Assembly (NCBI GenBank): GCA_021234155.1
Contig: JAJEKV010000041.1
Span: 13,092,689-13,156,688 of the forward strand
DNA from: Isoetes taiwanensis
Taxonomy: Eukaryota > Streptophyta > Lycopodiopsida > Isoetales > Isoetaceae
DNA length: 64,000 bases
Direction: 5' to 3'
Of the stretch, positions 25,316-37,100 are shown piece after piece. Position 1 is the first letter of the stretch; each line of letters starts with the position of its first letter. Under the pieces are notes generated by a model, which did no database searches, was not told the origin of the DNA, and worked only from the letters and a program-made list of their open reading frames with translations. The translations under genes and the position numbers were made by a program.

Positions 25316-25780
25316 CACTACAAGGGATAGTCGTCCTTCAGCGGCGTCGAGGCGTGGGCGAGCGGCGGGTTGTCGTCGAACATCGGCGACATGCGTCGTT
25401 CAACGGCGACAACATCGTTCGGCGTCGTTCAGCGGCGTCTCTCGGGGTGGCGTGTCCGGATTGGCTGCGTGGCATGAAATGCTGCTGCCAAGGCTGGCGG
25501 GCACGTGTCAAAAACACGTCAACTCCACGTCGTTGAGCGGCGTCTCCACCGAAGGCGGCGTCGCCCGGCGTCTGGCGTGGAAATGAAACGTTGCCAAAAT
25601 TTGGCGATCAAAGGCAGCGCCCGTCTCGCCGTCGTTGAGCGGCGTCGGACAAAGCTGGCGTGTCATCTACGCTGCTTGGCATGGTCTTAATTGCCAAAGG
25701 CGGCGCTTTGCTGCGCGTGTCGGGACCGCGTCGGCCTCGGCGTCGTTAAAGCGGCGTCACCGCGGAAGAATTTTTTTTTT
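25316..25780 (+). repeat. CACTA Y left terminus and subterminal motif cluster
   Basis: CACTACAAGGG is followed within 430 bases by repeated forms of GCGTCGTTNAGCGGCG at about 25395, 25421, 25527, 25630 and 25740, separated by ~100-base GC-rich modules sharing GGCGTGGCATG and GGGACCGCGTCGG. In known En/Spm elements, short subterminal repeats bind the transposon proteins. The N position varies (C, G, A). Confidence 0.75.
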
Positions 25781-25795
25781 TTTGCCAAATAAAAA

Positions 25796-25840
25796 GCCTA
25801 ACCTAACCCTAACCCTAACCTAACCCTAACCTAACCCTAC
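25796..25840. repeat. Telomere-like CCCTAA/CCTAA run
   Basis: About 45 bases of alternating CCTAA and CCCTAA units just inside the left end of CACTA Y and ~80 bases upstream of a possible start codon at 25918. The unit differs from the usual plant CCCTAAA. It may be an interstitial telomere-like tract or a telo-box-rich 5' leader of the transposon gene. Confidence 0.8.
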
Positions 25841-25917
25841 ATCCCGCGTTATAAGTGGATCCATCGATAAACTCTTTGTTATTCTTATCTTTTGAGTGTT
25901 CTTCCCTATCTTGCTAT

Positions 25918-26210
25918 AATGGTCCGGTTGAAGACCACCTTACGGCGATATGTTCCTTCTAGCGGTAATCCTTCTCCTCCAAGGGAAGACAACTCCGGCA
26001 ACCCCCACTTCTCCCGGTGAGAACCCTCCCTTCACCATCGTGGCAAAGATGAGTGAAAAGGAGCTTCGATTGCACTAACATCGGCGTTCCATGCGGGGAA
26101 CGACTAGTAGAATAGCTCACCGAGCCAAACAAAGAAAGCGACATTAATGGTGCGGATAATGATGCAAATGGTTGCATCAAAGCATCACGTCCTCGGGATG
26201 GACATAAGTA
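25918..26210 (+). CDS. Possible first exon of a CACTA Y gene
   Basis: The ATG at 25918 opens a frame beginning MVRLKTTLRRYVPSSGNPS, basic then Ser/Pro-rich. The frame breaks near 26015, and protein-like sequence resumes in other frames to about 26208, where a GTAATG donor-like site follows. It sits between the subterminal clusters at 25.3-25.8 and 26.3-26.5 kb, in the orientation of the transposase. CACTA elements often carry an upstream exon or second gene for a DNA-binding protein here. That role is an inference from position; no domain is recognised. Confidence 0.3.
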
Positions 26211-26318
26211 ATGTATAAGCTTTTTTTTGAATGGAAACAATAAGTTTTTATCTATATGTGTTATTTGTATTGTATGTTTTGAATTTACACAATTTTTATT
26301 TATTTGTGTTATGATCAT

Positions 26319-26462
26319 TTGGCGTCGTTAAGCGGCGTTATGACCATCGGCGTGGCATATGAGGCGCCCCAAGCTGGCGTGGCATGCACGGGTGTCGGGG
26401 ACCGCGTCGGCTTGGCGTCGTTAAGCGGCGTCCACCTGAACGTCGATAAGCGGCGTTAAATA
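26319..26462 (+). repeat. Second subterminal-type motif cluster in CACTA Y
   Basis: Three more copies of the motif (about 26321, 26414 and 26439) with the same GGCGTGGCAT and GGGGACCGCGTCGG spacers as 25.4-25.75 kb. This is therefore a duplicated module rather than chance GC-richness. It lies ~1 kb from the terminus. Confidence 0.7.
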
Positions 26463-26624
26463 TGGCGGGAACAGACCGCTCGGTTATTACCATTCCTTTG
26501 TTATTTTGACTTCGTTTGTTTGGTTTTTTAAGCCCATGGGTCTTCATAAGGTAAGATCCACGCTAATTTGTTAATCTTTGTGGTTTTAGAGTTAAACACC
26601 TCCAAATGCTAATAGATTAGAAGA

Positions 26625-26835
26625 TTGAATCTTGAAAGTATGTTAAAAACTTGAGGGATGCATGATCAAGGTACTGGTCGGCTCCATCCCGAATGGAGAA
26701 GACTAGATGTATCGGGTTTATGCACCTTAGAACAGAAGTTTCAATCTTCATAGATTACAAAAGATTTGAAAGGTTGCGTGAATAAGGTCTTTGGTGGACT
26801 CCATTTCAAATGGAAGGACTAGATGTATCGGGTTC
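26625..26835. repeat. Imperfect tandem duplication, ~120 bp period
   Basis: AGACTAGATGTATCGGGTTT (26700) recurs as GGACTAGATGTATCGGGTTC (26816). Each is preceded by CTCCAT...AATGGA and by a GAAAG...TTGA(G/A)GG-like phrase. It lies inside CACTA Y upstream of the transposase and is probably intronic. Confidence 0.7.
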
Positions 26836-26989
26836 AGGCACCCTTCAATCAAATGCTTTCTAAATATCATAAACGTTGTATGAATCTGAATCTTAAGAAT
26901 AAACATTTGATAAAATCTAAAAAAAAACATGGATATTTATATTTATTATATTATTACATGGTTTTATTAATATTTTATTGTTTACTAGA

Positions 26990-28250
26990 AAAACAACATG
27001 GATGACGTCGGAAGGAATTTGAGCGTAAAGTGAGGCGAGAAAGCTTTGAAAAGTTACATGGCGACTTGCGCAGAATGTTACCCCAACAATTGCCACAAAT
27101 AGTCCAATTAGACCCGGTGGACAGGAGTCTTCCTAGAGGCTTTGGTGGTGTGCATGAAATGAATGCGCCCGATGTATGTACCATAAACATGTTTGAATGA
27201 TTAGTTAACTTTATATCTTGATGTTACTTTTTTTTTTTGTACTTGCCAGCCAGGCGGTTATATTGCAATTGTTAGATGTGCAAAGGACAAATAAAGCGGA
27301 TGAAAAAGCGTCCTCGACCATGTTGACAAATATGGTGAATGCGGAACAAATCCGATGCTCTCGGGGCGCACATGTGGGGTATTCCAGCGAGGTATAATAC
27401 CACGAATCTCATGAACTTCGAATCAACTACTCTCATGTACTTGAATCGGCGTCTTAACTTAGTTTGCTTGTATTTTGTTAGGAAGAAATTGAGAATGAAG
27501 TGAGCTCGAAGCGATTATATAGATTTTGGGGTTATGTTGTCATTGGAAGTAGATGATGTTGATACTATGAATCGTTCATAGAAAACCCTACAAAAACAAA
27601 GCCATCAACTTCCTCAAAGAGTATCCCATTCATTGATAGAACTTCGTTAAGTGCAATGGCCGTTGCCAAGATTGGAGGGAATGACAATGTTCATCAAAAT
27701 TGGAATGTACTAGATCATGTAGAAAAAAATAATCTTCCACCTTCACTAGTCCATTTGGTCCGACCCTTCTGGATAAAAGATCGTAAGAAATTCAATGCAT
27801 GGCCTAGAGGCAAGCCAATTATTTATGGGGAGCAATTTACATATTGGGGTAGGCGGTTACATGATTAAAAATAGTCGGGTCCGGTCTTTGGCACAGGATT
27901 ATATATTATAGCGAATACAAAAGTCAAAGATGATACATTTGTTCCTTTAATGCCATATGTAGGTCCTGAATATAACTTCCGAACACTTGCATAAATTGAG
28001 TAAGCATCGATTGGCATGCTCATCTATGGCCTAAATTCAAATGCACGAACAATATCCAAGCCCGGTGACTACATAAGCTTCACATATATTGATGGTGGAT
28101 CCTCGGTTGCATGGAAACCTTGCTGCTTTTATTAATAGCTCTATCGAGAATCACGAAGCTACCAATTGTGAATTTGTCGAGGCAAACAAAGACCAAGAAG
28201 ATTTTTTTAGCGTAAAATTGTGGGAGATATATCATGGTTTATGCTATAAA
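26990..28250 (+). pseudogene. CACTA Y segment upstream of transposase, unknown product
   Basis: Protein-like + strand stretches occur in several frames. One is a Gln/Leu-rich segment with KLHGDLRRMLPQQLPQIVQL (27048-27107) and DRSLPRGFGGVHEM just after. Another is a 70-codon frame at 27656-27868 with PPSLVHLVRPFWIKDRKKF. A third, from about 27870 to 28110, contains FVPLMPYVGPEYNFRTLA and SKPGDYISFTYIDGGS. No domain is recognised. They could be exons of a second transposon gene or a captured host fragment. The frame is not continuous and only 2 CAG/CTG occur in the last kilobase. Confidence 0.35.
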
Positions 28251-28339
28251 AACTTTGTGTATTGGTGATGAATTGTTCATTGAATATGAATCGATAGACC
28301 AATACCGGAGGTCCTTTGATGATGTACTCAAATTACTCA

Positions 28340-28435
28340 TATAATTTTCGTTCGAATGCACCCTTCTTCTTCTTCTTCTTGAATTCTTCTTCTTCTTTTT
28401 CTTCTTCTTCTTGAATTCTTCTTCTCTTGGAATGA
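28340..28435. repeat. TTC-rich microsatellite pair
   Basis: Two TTC runs separated by GAATTCTTC. They produce Lys/Glu-rich minus-strand frames that are not genes. Confidence 0.9.
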
Positions 28436-28599
28436 GATTGCACATATTGAAGATAAATGTGTATTATATCTTCAATATATGCTTTGATTATGACATAAAA
28501 TTTTATATTTAGATTCGTTATTAAATGCTTAAAATTTAACAAACCACGGGCTCTCAATGCATGTATCAATCAAATATATATTTACCGTTTAATCGGCGT

Positions 28600-31100
28600 G
28601 CGGGGGTAGGCAAGTGGATATGAGACCACATCAAAGCGTCTTGGTTGGCGATATCAAAGGTCATTGCGGATAGCGAAATTAGAATACATTGAAGCGGTAT
28701 GGTACAAACATGGGCTGCTTGCATAATGAAGAGTACAATGATGAAGATGAGCGAGGGAATATGATGATGAAGATGGCGACAATGCCCACAATGGGCGACT
28801 TCATGGAAGTTGAGGAACCCATAGCCCGACATGTTAGATGCATTTGGCCCAATCTTCGACAATGACCTAGATGGCGATATAAATACTCCTAAAGATGGTC
28901 ATGAAGATCACGTTTTATTGGAGGAGGCATAAAAGCATTATATCGGTGCAAGCATATCTAGATTGACGACATCTTTATTGATATTAAACCTTCAAGCCAA
29001 ATTCAAATGGAGCAATGCGGTGTTTCGGCTTTGTTAGAGTAAGTACAATTGCAATCACTTGACTTATTGAATTTGTAGTTGAATGTATCACGTAAAGGTC
29101 TGTTTTATACGAGGTTATTGCAAAAAATACTCCCACAAGGGAACACTATGCCCAAAAGTCGCAATGAAATAAAAAATATATTGGCGACTACTTGGTTTAG
29201 GCTACCATAAGATTCCGCTTGTCCAAATGATTGCATGGTATATTATCAGAATGACATCTACAAGAACCACGAGAAACATGCCCTAAATGTGGTGCCTCTA
29301 GGTACAATGCGGATGCCAAAGGGAAAGACCGTCCAGATGAAGGTGGTTAAGCTACTTTCCATTGATCCCTAGCATAAGGCTATTGTTTGATGTGAATCTC
29401 TAGCCCGGCTCATGGGTTGGTGTGCATAATGCGTCGGTGACAATGTACTCCCAGCGTGGTTAGTGGCGCAAGCAATGGAAGCATATTGATGAAACATGGC
29501 GAATTTGGAAGAGCCACGAAATCTCAGTTAGGGTTGGCAGCGGATGGTGTTAATCCTTATGGGCGTCAATGGGCGTGGTCAACTTGGCGGTGGTGTTGAT
29601 CAACTATAATTTACCACCGTGGTTACTCATGAAGACTAGCCATTTAATGGTAGTACTATTAGTTCGGGACCCGAAGAAATGGGAAAGTCTAGATCCGTAT
29701 CTGAAAATAGTTATTGATGAGCTTTTGACATTGTGGAGTGAAGGTATTGAAGTTTCACGATGTCTCAAGAGAACCGTGCTTTGAGCGAAGATTTACCTTG
29801 AAACAATCTTAATGTGGACAACGGCGATTGGCCTGGTTTGTATGAACTCTGGACTCCAAATTAATGCGGATATCGCGGCATGTCACTTGTGTGGGTTTGA
29901 GCAGGTTGAACTCTGGCGGTCCAGCGGCATTGCACAAAAATGTCTATGCAAACTTCAAGAGATATCGCCAATGGAAAATGCGACTTGATCACGTGGGTCC
30001 AAAGAAAAACATTGCGAAGAGCCTCCCAAAAGGTTGACAATGAGAGATTGGGGTAACATGTGGGATGCTTGGCTGAAGGAAATAAGGTTAAAGGAATGAA
30101 GTGGAAAGCATCCTTCTTCCTTCTACCCTATTGGACGAAATGAAAGATCCATCATCTTCTTGATCCCATGCACATCTTTAAAAGCGTTTGGCGTCTATTT
30201 GGAGGCATGTCGCGGGACGTGGAACCACCGTCGCGACACGAAAGATCTACAAAAAGGCTGGATCAAAATCTAAAGCATGGTTAAATGTCGAAGAAGGAAT
30301 AAGGCCACAAGTGGATTGGATGGTGCCTAGAAAATGTATGAAACCCGTTTAGGCGATCAAGGCAATAAAGACTCCGATAGGATATATGCATTAATTTGCG
30401 TAATTGTTTCTCTAGCGAAGGGGGAGTTAAGCGGGTTGAAATCTCATGATTGGCATAAGATGTTGCGGTTTGTTATGCCTATTGTTAGAAATTAAGTCTA
30501 CGTAAGCGGTCCACTACGTGCAATATTGTCTCCTATCGAGTTTTCGAGGTTAAATGCGGTTTAGAAAACACTTCGATCTTTGAACTCTCCTTAACTTTTT
30601 CTTTCTTAAATGATATTTAGATGGATTACAAGGAAGGAGATGCCGAGCAAATGAAATTGCGGACATGCGAACTAAAGTCGTTGAGGCATGTTGTATGCTA
30701 GAAAAGAATTCCCAACAAGTTTTTACGGACATACAAACTCACTTACTAGTGCATTTAGTGGGCGAAGTAGAGCTTGCGAGCACAACAAATCCTAGATGGA
30801 TGTTTTTATAGAAGCGCTTTACGAAGGTCCTCAAGGACTTAAATGCGTCGAAGGCAAGGCGGAGGGTTGCATGGCGGGGGTTGGTTAGCCACGAGAGTCA
30901 TTATTCTATGTCCCAGGAGTTCTTGGCGATCTACACCCCAATGCTCCACGATTATGGACCCGATGAAGACACTCAACTATAATTGGAGAAGTTCAGAAGG
31001 AAGACCACGAAGAAATTGTTCACACTAGAAGAACAGGCAAAAGTCAATAAGTTTCTCATCTACAACTCCACTCCCATGGAGAAATGGATAAAAAAACGAG
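28600..31100 (+). pseudogene. CACTA Y transposase, TNP2 type, broken
   Basis: The N-terminal part (28690-28780) reads KHGLHNEEYNDEDE-like, as in the transposase-associated domain. LLILNLQAKFKWSN (28976-29017) follows, then a good GTAAGT donor at 29039 and, after the intron, LPQGNTMPKS (29130-29160). The diagnostic TNP2 block is ACPNDCMVYY (29217-29246), then KCPKCGASRY (split by a 2-base shift at 29277). LGLAADGVNP (29529-29560) and the open frame 29569-29784 with LINYNLPPWL and DPYLKIVIDELLTLW follow. About 900 bases on, SHDWHKMLRFVMPIV (30444-30488) matches the C-terminal DUF4218-like region. TNP2 cuts and joins CACTA termini. The protein is not intact as sequenced. Confidence 0.85.
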
Positions 31101-31399
31101 GAAGAAAAAAATAAAGAGATGAGGAGAGAAGGCAGCTATCGACAAAAGAATGTAAACAACCACTTCGGATCATCTAGGGGTCACGCCAAGTGAGATAAAC
31201 AATAAATGGCTGCTCGAACAACTAGAGATGGCAAAGGCAGCGTGGCGAACATGTTTCTAGCGAAGAATTTGCATATGCTAAAAGGCATGTGTCACTATTT
31301 GTAAGTGCAACTTAATAGCATATAATTCACGAGTTTAGTTCGTTATTTTGAACATTTGTTCCTTTACTTTGTAGTATAATTCATATGCATCAATATGGT

Positions 31400-31757
31400 C
31401 TTCTAGTGCTCACTTTTCGGCGACAAAGTGTGGATCATGGCAAACACTTATGATTGTGGTATATCGACAAAGTTTAGTACGGTTTGCGGTGGTAGTCTGA
31501 ACCAAACCAATCGAGGCAATGTTGGAATGGATTGGTACTATAAAGACTATCATGGAGGTTGATGTCGGTGGTGCATTCAAAACAATGTTGTTTGATGCGA
31601 ATGGTTTGATCTTGTGTGTCTTGGTGCTCATGCCACGATACACAAAAGATACGAGTGGCTTTGTATTCACTAGATTCAACTTCGTCGGTATGGTGGTCAA
31701 GACACACTACGTGAGGGTTGAGCAATGTGAACAAAATATGTTTACTTGGATGCAATA
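31400..31757 (+). pseudogene. CACTA Y DUF4216-like C-terminal segment
   Basis: The frame 31519-31758 reads MLEWIGTIKTIMEVDVGGAF, then KTMLFDANGL, SGFVFTRFNFVG and VRVEQCEQNMFTW. This follows the order W.G.I..I.ELDY.G....LFKC.W then GFT.VNF then QVFYV that is typical of the DUF4216 domain found downstream of TNP2 in plant CACTA elements. The preceding frame supplies an ANTYDCGISTKFST-like segment (31440-31480), matching the start of that domain. Its molecular role is not known. Confidence 0.75.
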
Positions 31758-32210
31758 AAATTTATATATGTCATTAACAAAGGAACTAATGTAATAGAGG
31801 TTTTTGTAGGTCACCTTCGTTCGGATCCTTTGCAAGATCGGTGGTGGTTAAATAGTTCCATGTAAGGCTCGCTCCCGCGCATATTTGAAGGTGAAAGAAG
31901 AGATGGCGGTCGAATAGGGGAGGTTTGGGGGGCTAGACTATTGTCATGATAGAAGACTACCATCGATTGAACCTTCATTACTTTATTATGATTATATTTT
32001 CTTCCCACATATGAATAAGAAAATACTTTGGCATCAAAATTGTGTATACTACAAACCATATTAGGCAACATTAGTATTGCAACTTGAAGTTATCATGACA
32101 TTTATGCCAAGTTAATTGGCAGCCTAGTATAGACCTATGGCTTTGCAAAGCGTCGAGGGGCAGTCCTACATACAGTTAATTACAAAACTTTATGTTTAAT
32201 TAATCATAAA
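31758..32210. other. Transposon 3' region, nothing recognised
   Basis: No further transposase motif and no promoter or terminator recognised. The short minus-strand frame at 31811-32071 has no known match. Confidence 0.4.
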
Positions 32211-32249
32211 ATGTGAAGATTCCCTTCAAAATGCAAGATTCATATACAA

Positions 32250-32870
32250 AAAATCATATATGTATTCCCTTCAAAATACAAAATTCATATAAAAAAACCC
32301 ATACACAATTCAAATACACAAAACAAAGTGGATGCCGGTGCACATCTAGCGGTATATATCGGCATCGGTGTGATCCACTCGCGAGCTCGAAGGTGCTCGG
32401 CGGTGATTTCCTCCCACCCGTCCGAACAAACCTCCCGAAGCATGGAATCCAAAAAGCCCTCCGGCGTGGTGTGTTTCCCAAAAGGAATTCGTAATGCGAG
32501 CACTTCCGCATGCCACGGTTTGGTGCAGTTGCAACTTTTGAAAGTAAAAATGTTTCCCTTCCCAAAGGACCCTATCCTCTAGCATACCCAAAAACAGCGA
32601 GCTCACCATGCATTTCTTGGGCATTCGAGCACAGCATTGAGGAAGGTCCCGGCCTCCCGATGTCTGGCGAGGTCTTTCTTGCCCCTATCCTTGCCCGACT
32701 TTGTCATGGCTTGCTTGAACTCTGGCCTTTCTTGGGTTAGGTTAGTCTCTAGCCACTTTCAGTTTGGGCGATTCGGGTGCTCGGCGCTACCGCGGCCTCA
32801 CAGTGCTTGGCATCAGCGGGCATGCATCGGGAGAAGCGGCCATGGCGAATGCGGGTGAGGAGCTCACGGC
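32250..32870 (-). pseudogene. Minus-strand gene fragment inside CACTA Y
   Basis: On the minus strand, a CT-rich leader with CCTCCTCC words leads to ATGGCCGC at about 32848 (MAASPDACPLMPSTVRPR), resembling a plant first exon. Farther along, frame 32503-32285 reads MLALRIPFGKHTTPEGFLDS, then EVCSDGWEEITAEHLRAREW, which has strongly protein-like composition. It runs opposite to the transposase. Transduplicated host exons are common in CACTA elements, so a captured fragment is the natural reading. I do not recognise the family. Confidence 0.4.
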
Positions 32871-33004
32871 GAAAGGAGGAGGAGGCTGGAGGCGGAGGAA
32901 GCAGAGGGCCGGAAGACGGAGGCGACTAATAAGGCAATATATAGGGCATTTCGTATGCGAAAACAAAACAAATTTAAATGCGGCGTGCATAAATACCAAA
33001 ACGT

Positions 33005-33050
33005 TGTTATAGGCGTCGTTTAAGCGGCGGGGCCGCGTTAACGGCGTCTA
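33005..33050 (+). repeat. Right-side subterminal motif of CACTA Y
   Basis: AGGCGTCGTTTAAGCGGCGG followed by CGTTAACGGCGTC matches the left-end motif. It marks the approximate right side of element Y. A TTGTAGTG terminus should follow but is not seen. Confidence 0.6.
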
Positions 33051-34139
33051 AAGTTCCACTAAATATCGCCGGCGGCTTTCATTTTTCCATTTCTTTTATG
33101 ATTTGGTATTAGCTGCACTCGCTTTGAGCGATCCTCGGATCCTAGTTTTTCATTAGCGATTATTGTGAGAGTTTTTCTTTATTGCTTTTGGGATACATGG
33201 CCATGGAAGGTATGCTTGACGCTTGAACCAGTTGGGGAGAGATGAGGATTCAGAAGCGAGAGATATGGAACCTGTCTTCACAAGTAAGGCTACACTACGT
33301 AGTTTATACACTTTATTGTATTTTCTCTATTTTCTAATCTATAGCTTGGTGTAGGGAGCCGTCGGGGGCATGAGAAGGAAGGGAATCCTCAGTGAACCCC
33401 TCCTCCCACTTTCGAAGATGAGGGACTATGAAACAACGATCCATCGGATGAAGGTGTTAAAAAAAGTATGTGATTGGTGAGAAGGCCTTGACCAAATTGC
33501 TAGGAACGGTGAGCTGCCTAGCATGATGAGGGTGCTTCTTGAAAAAGATGGTCGGGGTTTGGAAGCACCACAGGGAAAAACAACATTAACATGATACTAA
33601 GCGTCGACATGGTGGCCTTGAGACATACTTGACATGGAGCTATGGTTCAAAGGGATGGACAAGTGGAGGACTTCACGATGGAAACCATAAGCCAAGCTCA
33701 TGAGGGTATATCTTTGGTGTTCAAGTGATCTTTTGTTCAATAAACCTATGTTTTGTACATTGTTATATTTTCTCTTGGGTACAATCTAGCATTGATACAT
33801 GCATGAACATGATCTGAAGGATTCTTGAAGATATTTTGCATTCTTACGTTGGATCCGCTTCTTGATTCGATTTGCCATTTTGGAGCTGAGGTTTTCTCTA
33901 CGACATTTCGACTTGGATTTGTAGAACCAGCTTCTAGAGATTATTTGTGGTTGGACTCTCACGTAGCTCTTACAAATGGGACACTTCCATGTTCTAAATC
34001 TTTCAAATGCACATTCTTAGAAGTTTGTGATGGACGGTCGACTTGGATTTTTTTCTCCAACTTTGGCCGATAAAGCGGCCACTAAAAATTTATGTTTCTT
34101 TGTGGCTTGAAGTCAGCTACATCTTCAAATCTTCCAAAT
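33051..34139. other. Spacer between CACTA Y and the tandem array
   Basis: Contains phrases that look exonic on the + strand (33205-33280; 33340-33480) next to GTAAGG and GTATGT-like sites, and an 82-codon frame at 33825-34073 of unknown type. No family recognised. Confidence 0.35.
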
Positions 34140-37100
34140 CAATTTCGGTTGCCTTGCAGCGGGCTGCCCTTTCAAGTTCTAATGCTAACCCTTTGACCTA
34201 GACCTTCTCAAAAAATTCGAAAATTGGACACCGTGTCTTTGGAGATGAATTAGGGATCGGTGACAAAAATCGGAATTTATTTTGGGTGCAATGCATTAAT
34301 TACGCAATTTATGTGTGTTGCCAAAAAAAGCCCCCAGACTTCTAATTGCCACATGGAGGGGAGGCGGGGTCCAGGCTTCCAAAGTTCCCCTTGCTATGAT
34401 TCTGTTGCCGACCCGACTTCGTTCCAAGCTGGCAACCCGGAGGGACTTGCCCCAGCGTGAGCCCCTCTCCTTGGCGGCCCGGGGGTTTTACGTTTAGGAG
34501 GCCTCTCCCTTGTCGGTCGGTAGGGACCTTGGGGTCTTGGGGTGGGTTGATGCCGTGGACCCAAAATCCCTGGGGCTGCCCCAAATTTCCTCTCCCAAAG
34601 GCCACGGGGGAAGGGCGAGGCAACCTCCCTCTCGGAACCCGCGATTTCAGCTCGACAATGGACTGAAGTTCGTTGACATTGCCCACGGGGACCAAGTCCC
34701 AAAAGGCGCCAAAAGCGACTTTCCATCACACTTGTAGTCCAATGAGGATGTGGATGCGGGACTTGTCGTGGAGGCCCCCTTCTTTTCGCCAAGCCTTGGC
34801 AGGCGTAAAATTCCTTCAGACGATTTGGCGGGGGATTTGCCATTCACCCCATGAGGTTTTGACAAAAGCGTTTGGACAAAGGCCCCGGGGCCAATGTTCT
34901 CGGTGGAATCTTTGGACCTTCAGCAGGGGCCCATGTCTTGGAAGTGGAGTTGGGGGAAACCCCGTGGCGTGCAGCCCGGGGAAGAGCTGCCTGGGACACT
35001 AAAACTTTTGGATCCCTCACGGGGTCCCAGGACTCTCCCCTCTTGTGAGGATCCTCCAAGGTCTCCCAAAGGCCTTCGGTTTGCCACACAGCGGGCTGCC
35101 CGGCAACCTCCCCCTTTGACCTAGACCTTCTCCGAAAATTCGAAAAAGGGCGTGTCTTTGGGGAGATGAATTAGGGATCGCTGGCAAAAAATGAATTTAT
35201 TTTCGTGCAATGCATTAGTGGGACCAAGTTTACCCTGGCAAAAGACCCCCAGGACTCTACCCCAAAGGAGAAAGGGCCCAAAAACCCTTCTAGAGCACTC
35301 GCAACCCACAGCGGGGTTTTAAAGCGTTTAGAGGCCCTCTCCTTTAGGAGGCCCTCTCCTTGGGACCTTGCGGGACCATGCGTGTCTTGAAGTGGAGTTT
35401 GGGGTGTTGGCCCGGCCGGACCCTAAAATCCCTCGGAAGGCTGCTTGCCCCAAATTTCCTCTCCCCGAGGCCACGAGGGGCCGGACCGAGGCGACCTCCC
35501 TCTCTCCGGAATCTGATGCTGCTCGCCAATGGACTCGAGAACGTCGACATTGCCACGGGGACCAAGTTAGTGGCGAAGACCACCGAACTCAAGAAGCGCC
35601 AAAGTAGCTCACTTCCATCACACTTTCGTAGTCGGTTGGCCTAGGATGTGGATGCGGGGATCTTGTCGTGGAGGCGTGAGTGTTTCCTTCTTCGCCAAAA
35701 CCCGTAGTGTAACTTGCTCCCTAGGGTAATTTACCGCCCATTAGGACGATTTGGCGGGGGTCGATTTGCCATTCGAACCTCCCGGTGCGGCGACAAAACA
35801 GTGCGGTTTACAAAGGCCGGAACATCGGGGCGCCCAGCGGTTTGACAAGTTCTCCCGGACCGTCTGGAATCTTTGGGCCTTCGAAGAGGGCCCTGAGCGG
35901 AGGATCAAAGCGGTGGGATAGAAGAGCCGGGCTCGGGGAGGGTGGTCATTAGCGTCGGCGACCGGGGGCTTGTTGCCGGGGAAGGCTGCCTCGGGAACTT
36001 TGGATCCGCCTCACGGGGAGTGGGACTCTCCCCTCTTGTGAGGGATCCTGCAAGGTCCTCCCTCGTTTGACTTGGGGAAGGTGCCAGCTTCGGTTTGCCA
36101 CAGCGGCTGCCCCGGCCGTTCTAATGCTAACCTTTGACCTAGACCTTCTCAGAAAATTCGAAAAGAATGGCCCGTGTGCTGGGAGATGAATTAGGGATCG
36201 GTGGCAAAAAATCGAATTTATTTTAGTGCAATGCATTAATTGCGAATTTCTGAATGTCTTGCCAGCTTTGCAAAGCGCCCCCGGCTTCTACTTGCCACAT
36301 CGGGGAGGAGGACGGCCCAAACTCCGCTCGTCGGTTCCCCTTGCTCCATATTCTCGGCTGCTGCTTCGGCCCGGGGTCCCAAGTGCAGCAGACCAGGACT
36401 CGGCCCCAAAAGCGTAAACCCTTCTAGAGCACAGCAGCCCACAGGGGTTTTACGTTTGAGGCCCTCTCCTTGTCGGTCGGCCCAGGGACCTTGCTAAACA
36501 TCTTGAAGTGGAGTTGGGGTGTTGGCCTTGAGGCCTTGGACCCTAAAATCCCCTCAGGAAGGCTGCTTGCCCCAAATTTCCTCTCCCAAGGCCACGGGGG
36601 CCGGTGAGGCGACCTCCCTCTCCGGAATCGCGTCAAAAACTCACCAATGGACTCGAGCGTCGACATTGCCACAGGGACCAAGTTCGGTGGCGAAGACCAC
36701 CCGAACTCCAAGAAGCGCCAAAGTAGCTCACTTCCATCACACTTTCGTCAATTGGCCTAGGATGTGGATCTGCGGGGATCTTGTCGTGGAGGGTGAGTGT
36801 TTCCTTCTTTTCGCAAAACCAACCTTGTAACTTGCTCCCTAGGGTAATTTAGCCATTCGGGGCGATTTGGCGGGTCGATTTGCCATTAGAACCTCCCGGT
36901 GCGAGCGACAAAACAGTCTTGCGGTTTCTACAAAGGCGAGACATCCCGGGGCGCCCAGCGGTTTGACAAGTTCTCGGGACGATCACGGAATCTTTGGGCC
37001 TTCGAAGAGGGCCCCAGAGCGGAGGATCAGCGGTCCGGATAGGGGAGCCAGGGCTCAGGGAGGGTGGTCGATAGCGTCTTACGACCGGGGGCCTGCCGGG

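Larger units (their letters stand above)
25316..33050 (+). mobile_element. CACTA (En/Spm) element Y with transposase
   Basis: The left end is CACTACAAGGG (25316-25326), followed by clusters of the GCGTCGTTNAGCGGCGTC word. The + strand then carries upstream exon-like segments, a TNP2-type transposase (28600-31100) and a DUF4216-like segment (31400-31757), which is the usual gene order of plant CACTA elements. A last motif cluster lies at 33010-33050. The expected right terminus (...TTGTAGTG) was not found within the next 300 bases, so the element is truncated on the right or its end is corrupted. The length (~7.7 kb) is within the normal range. All frames are broken, but the region is the most CAG/CTG-poor in the window. 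Confidence 0.8.

Noticed and set aside
33285-33305. CACTACGTAG as a CACTA terminus
   Set aside because: Orientation and following bases do not match the CACTACAA family ends, and no subterminal motif is adjacent.
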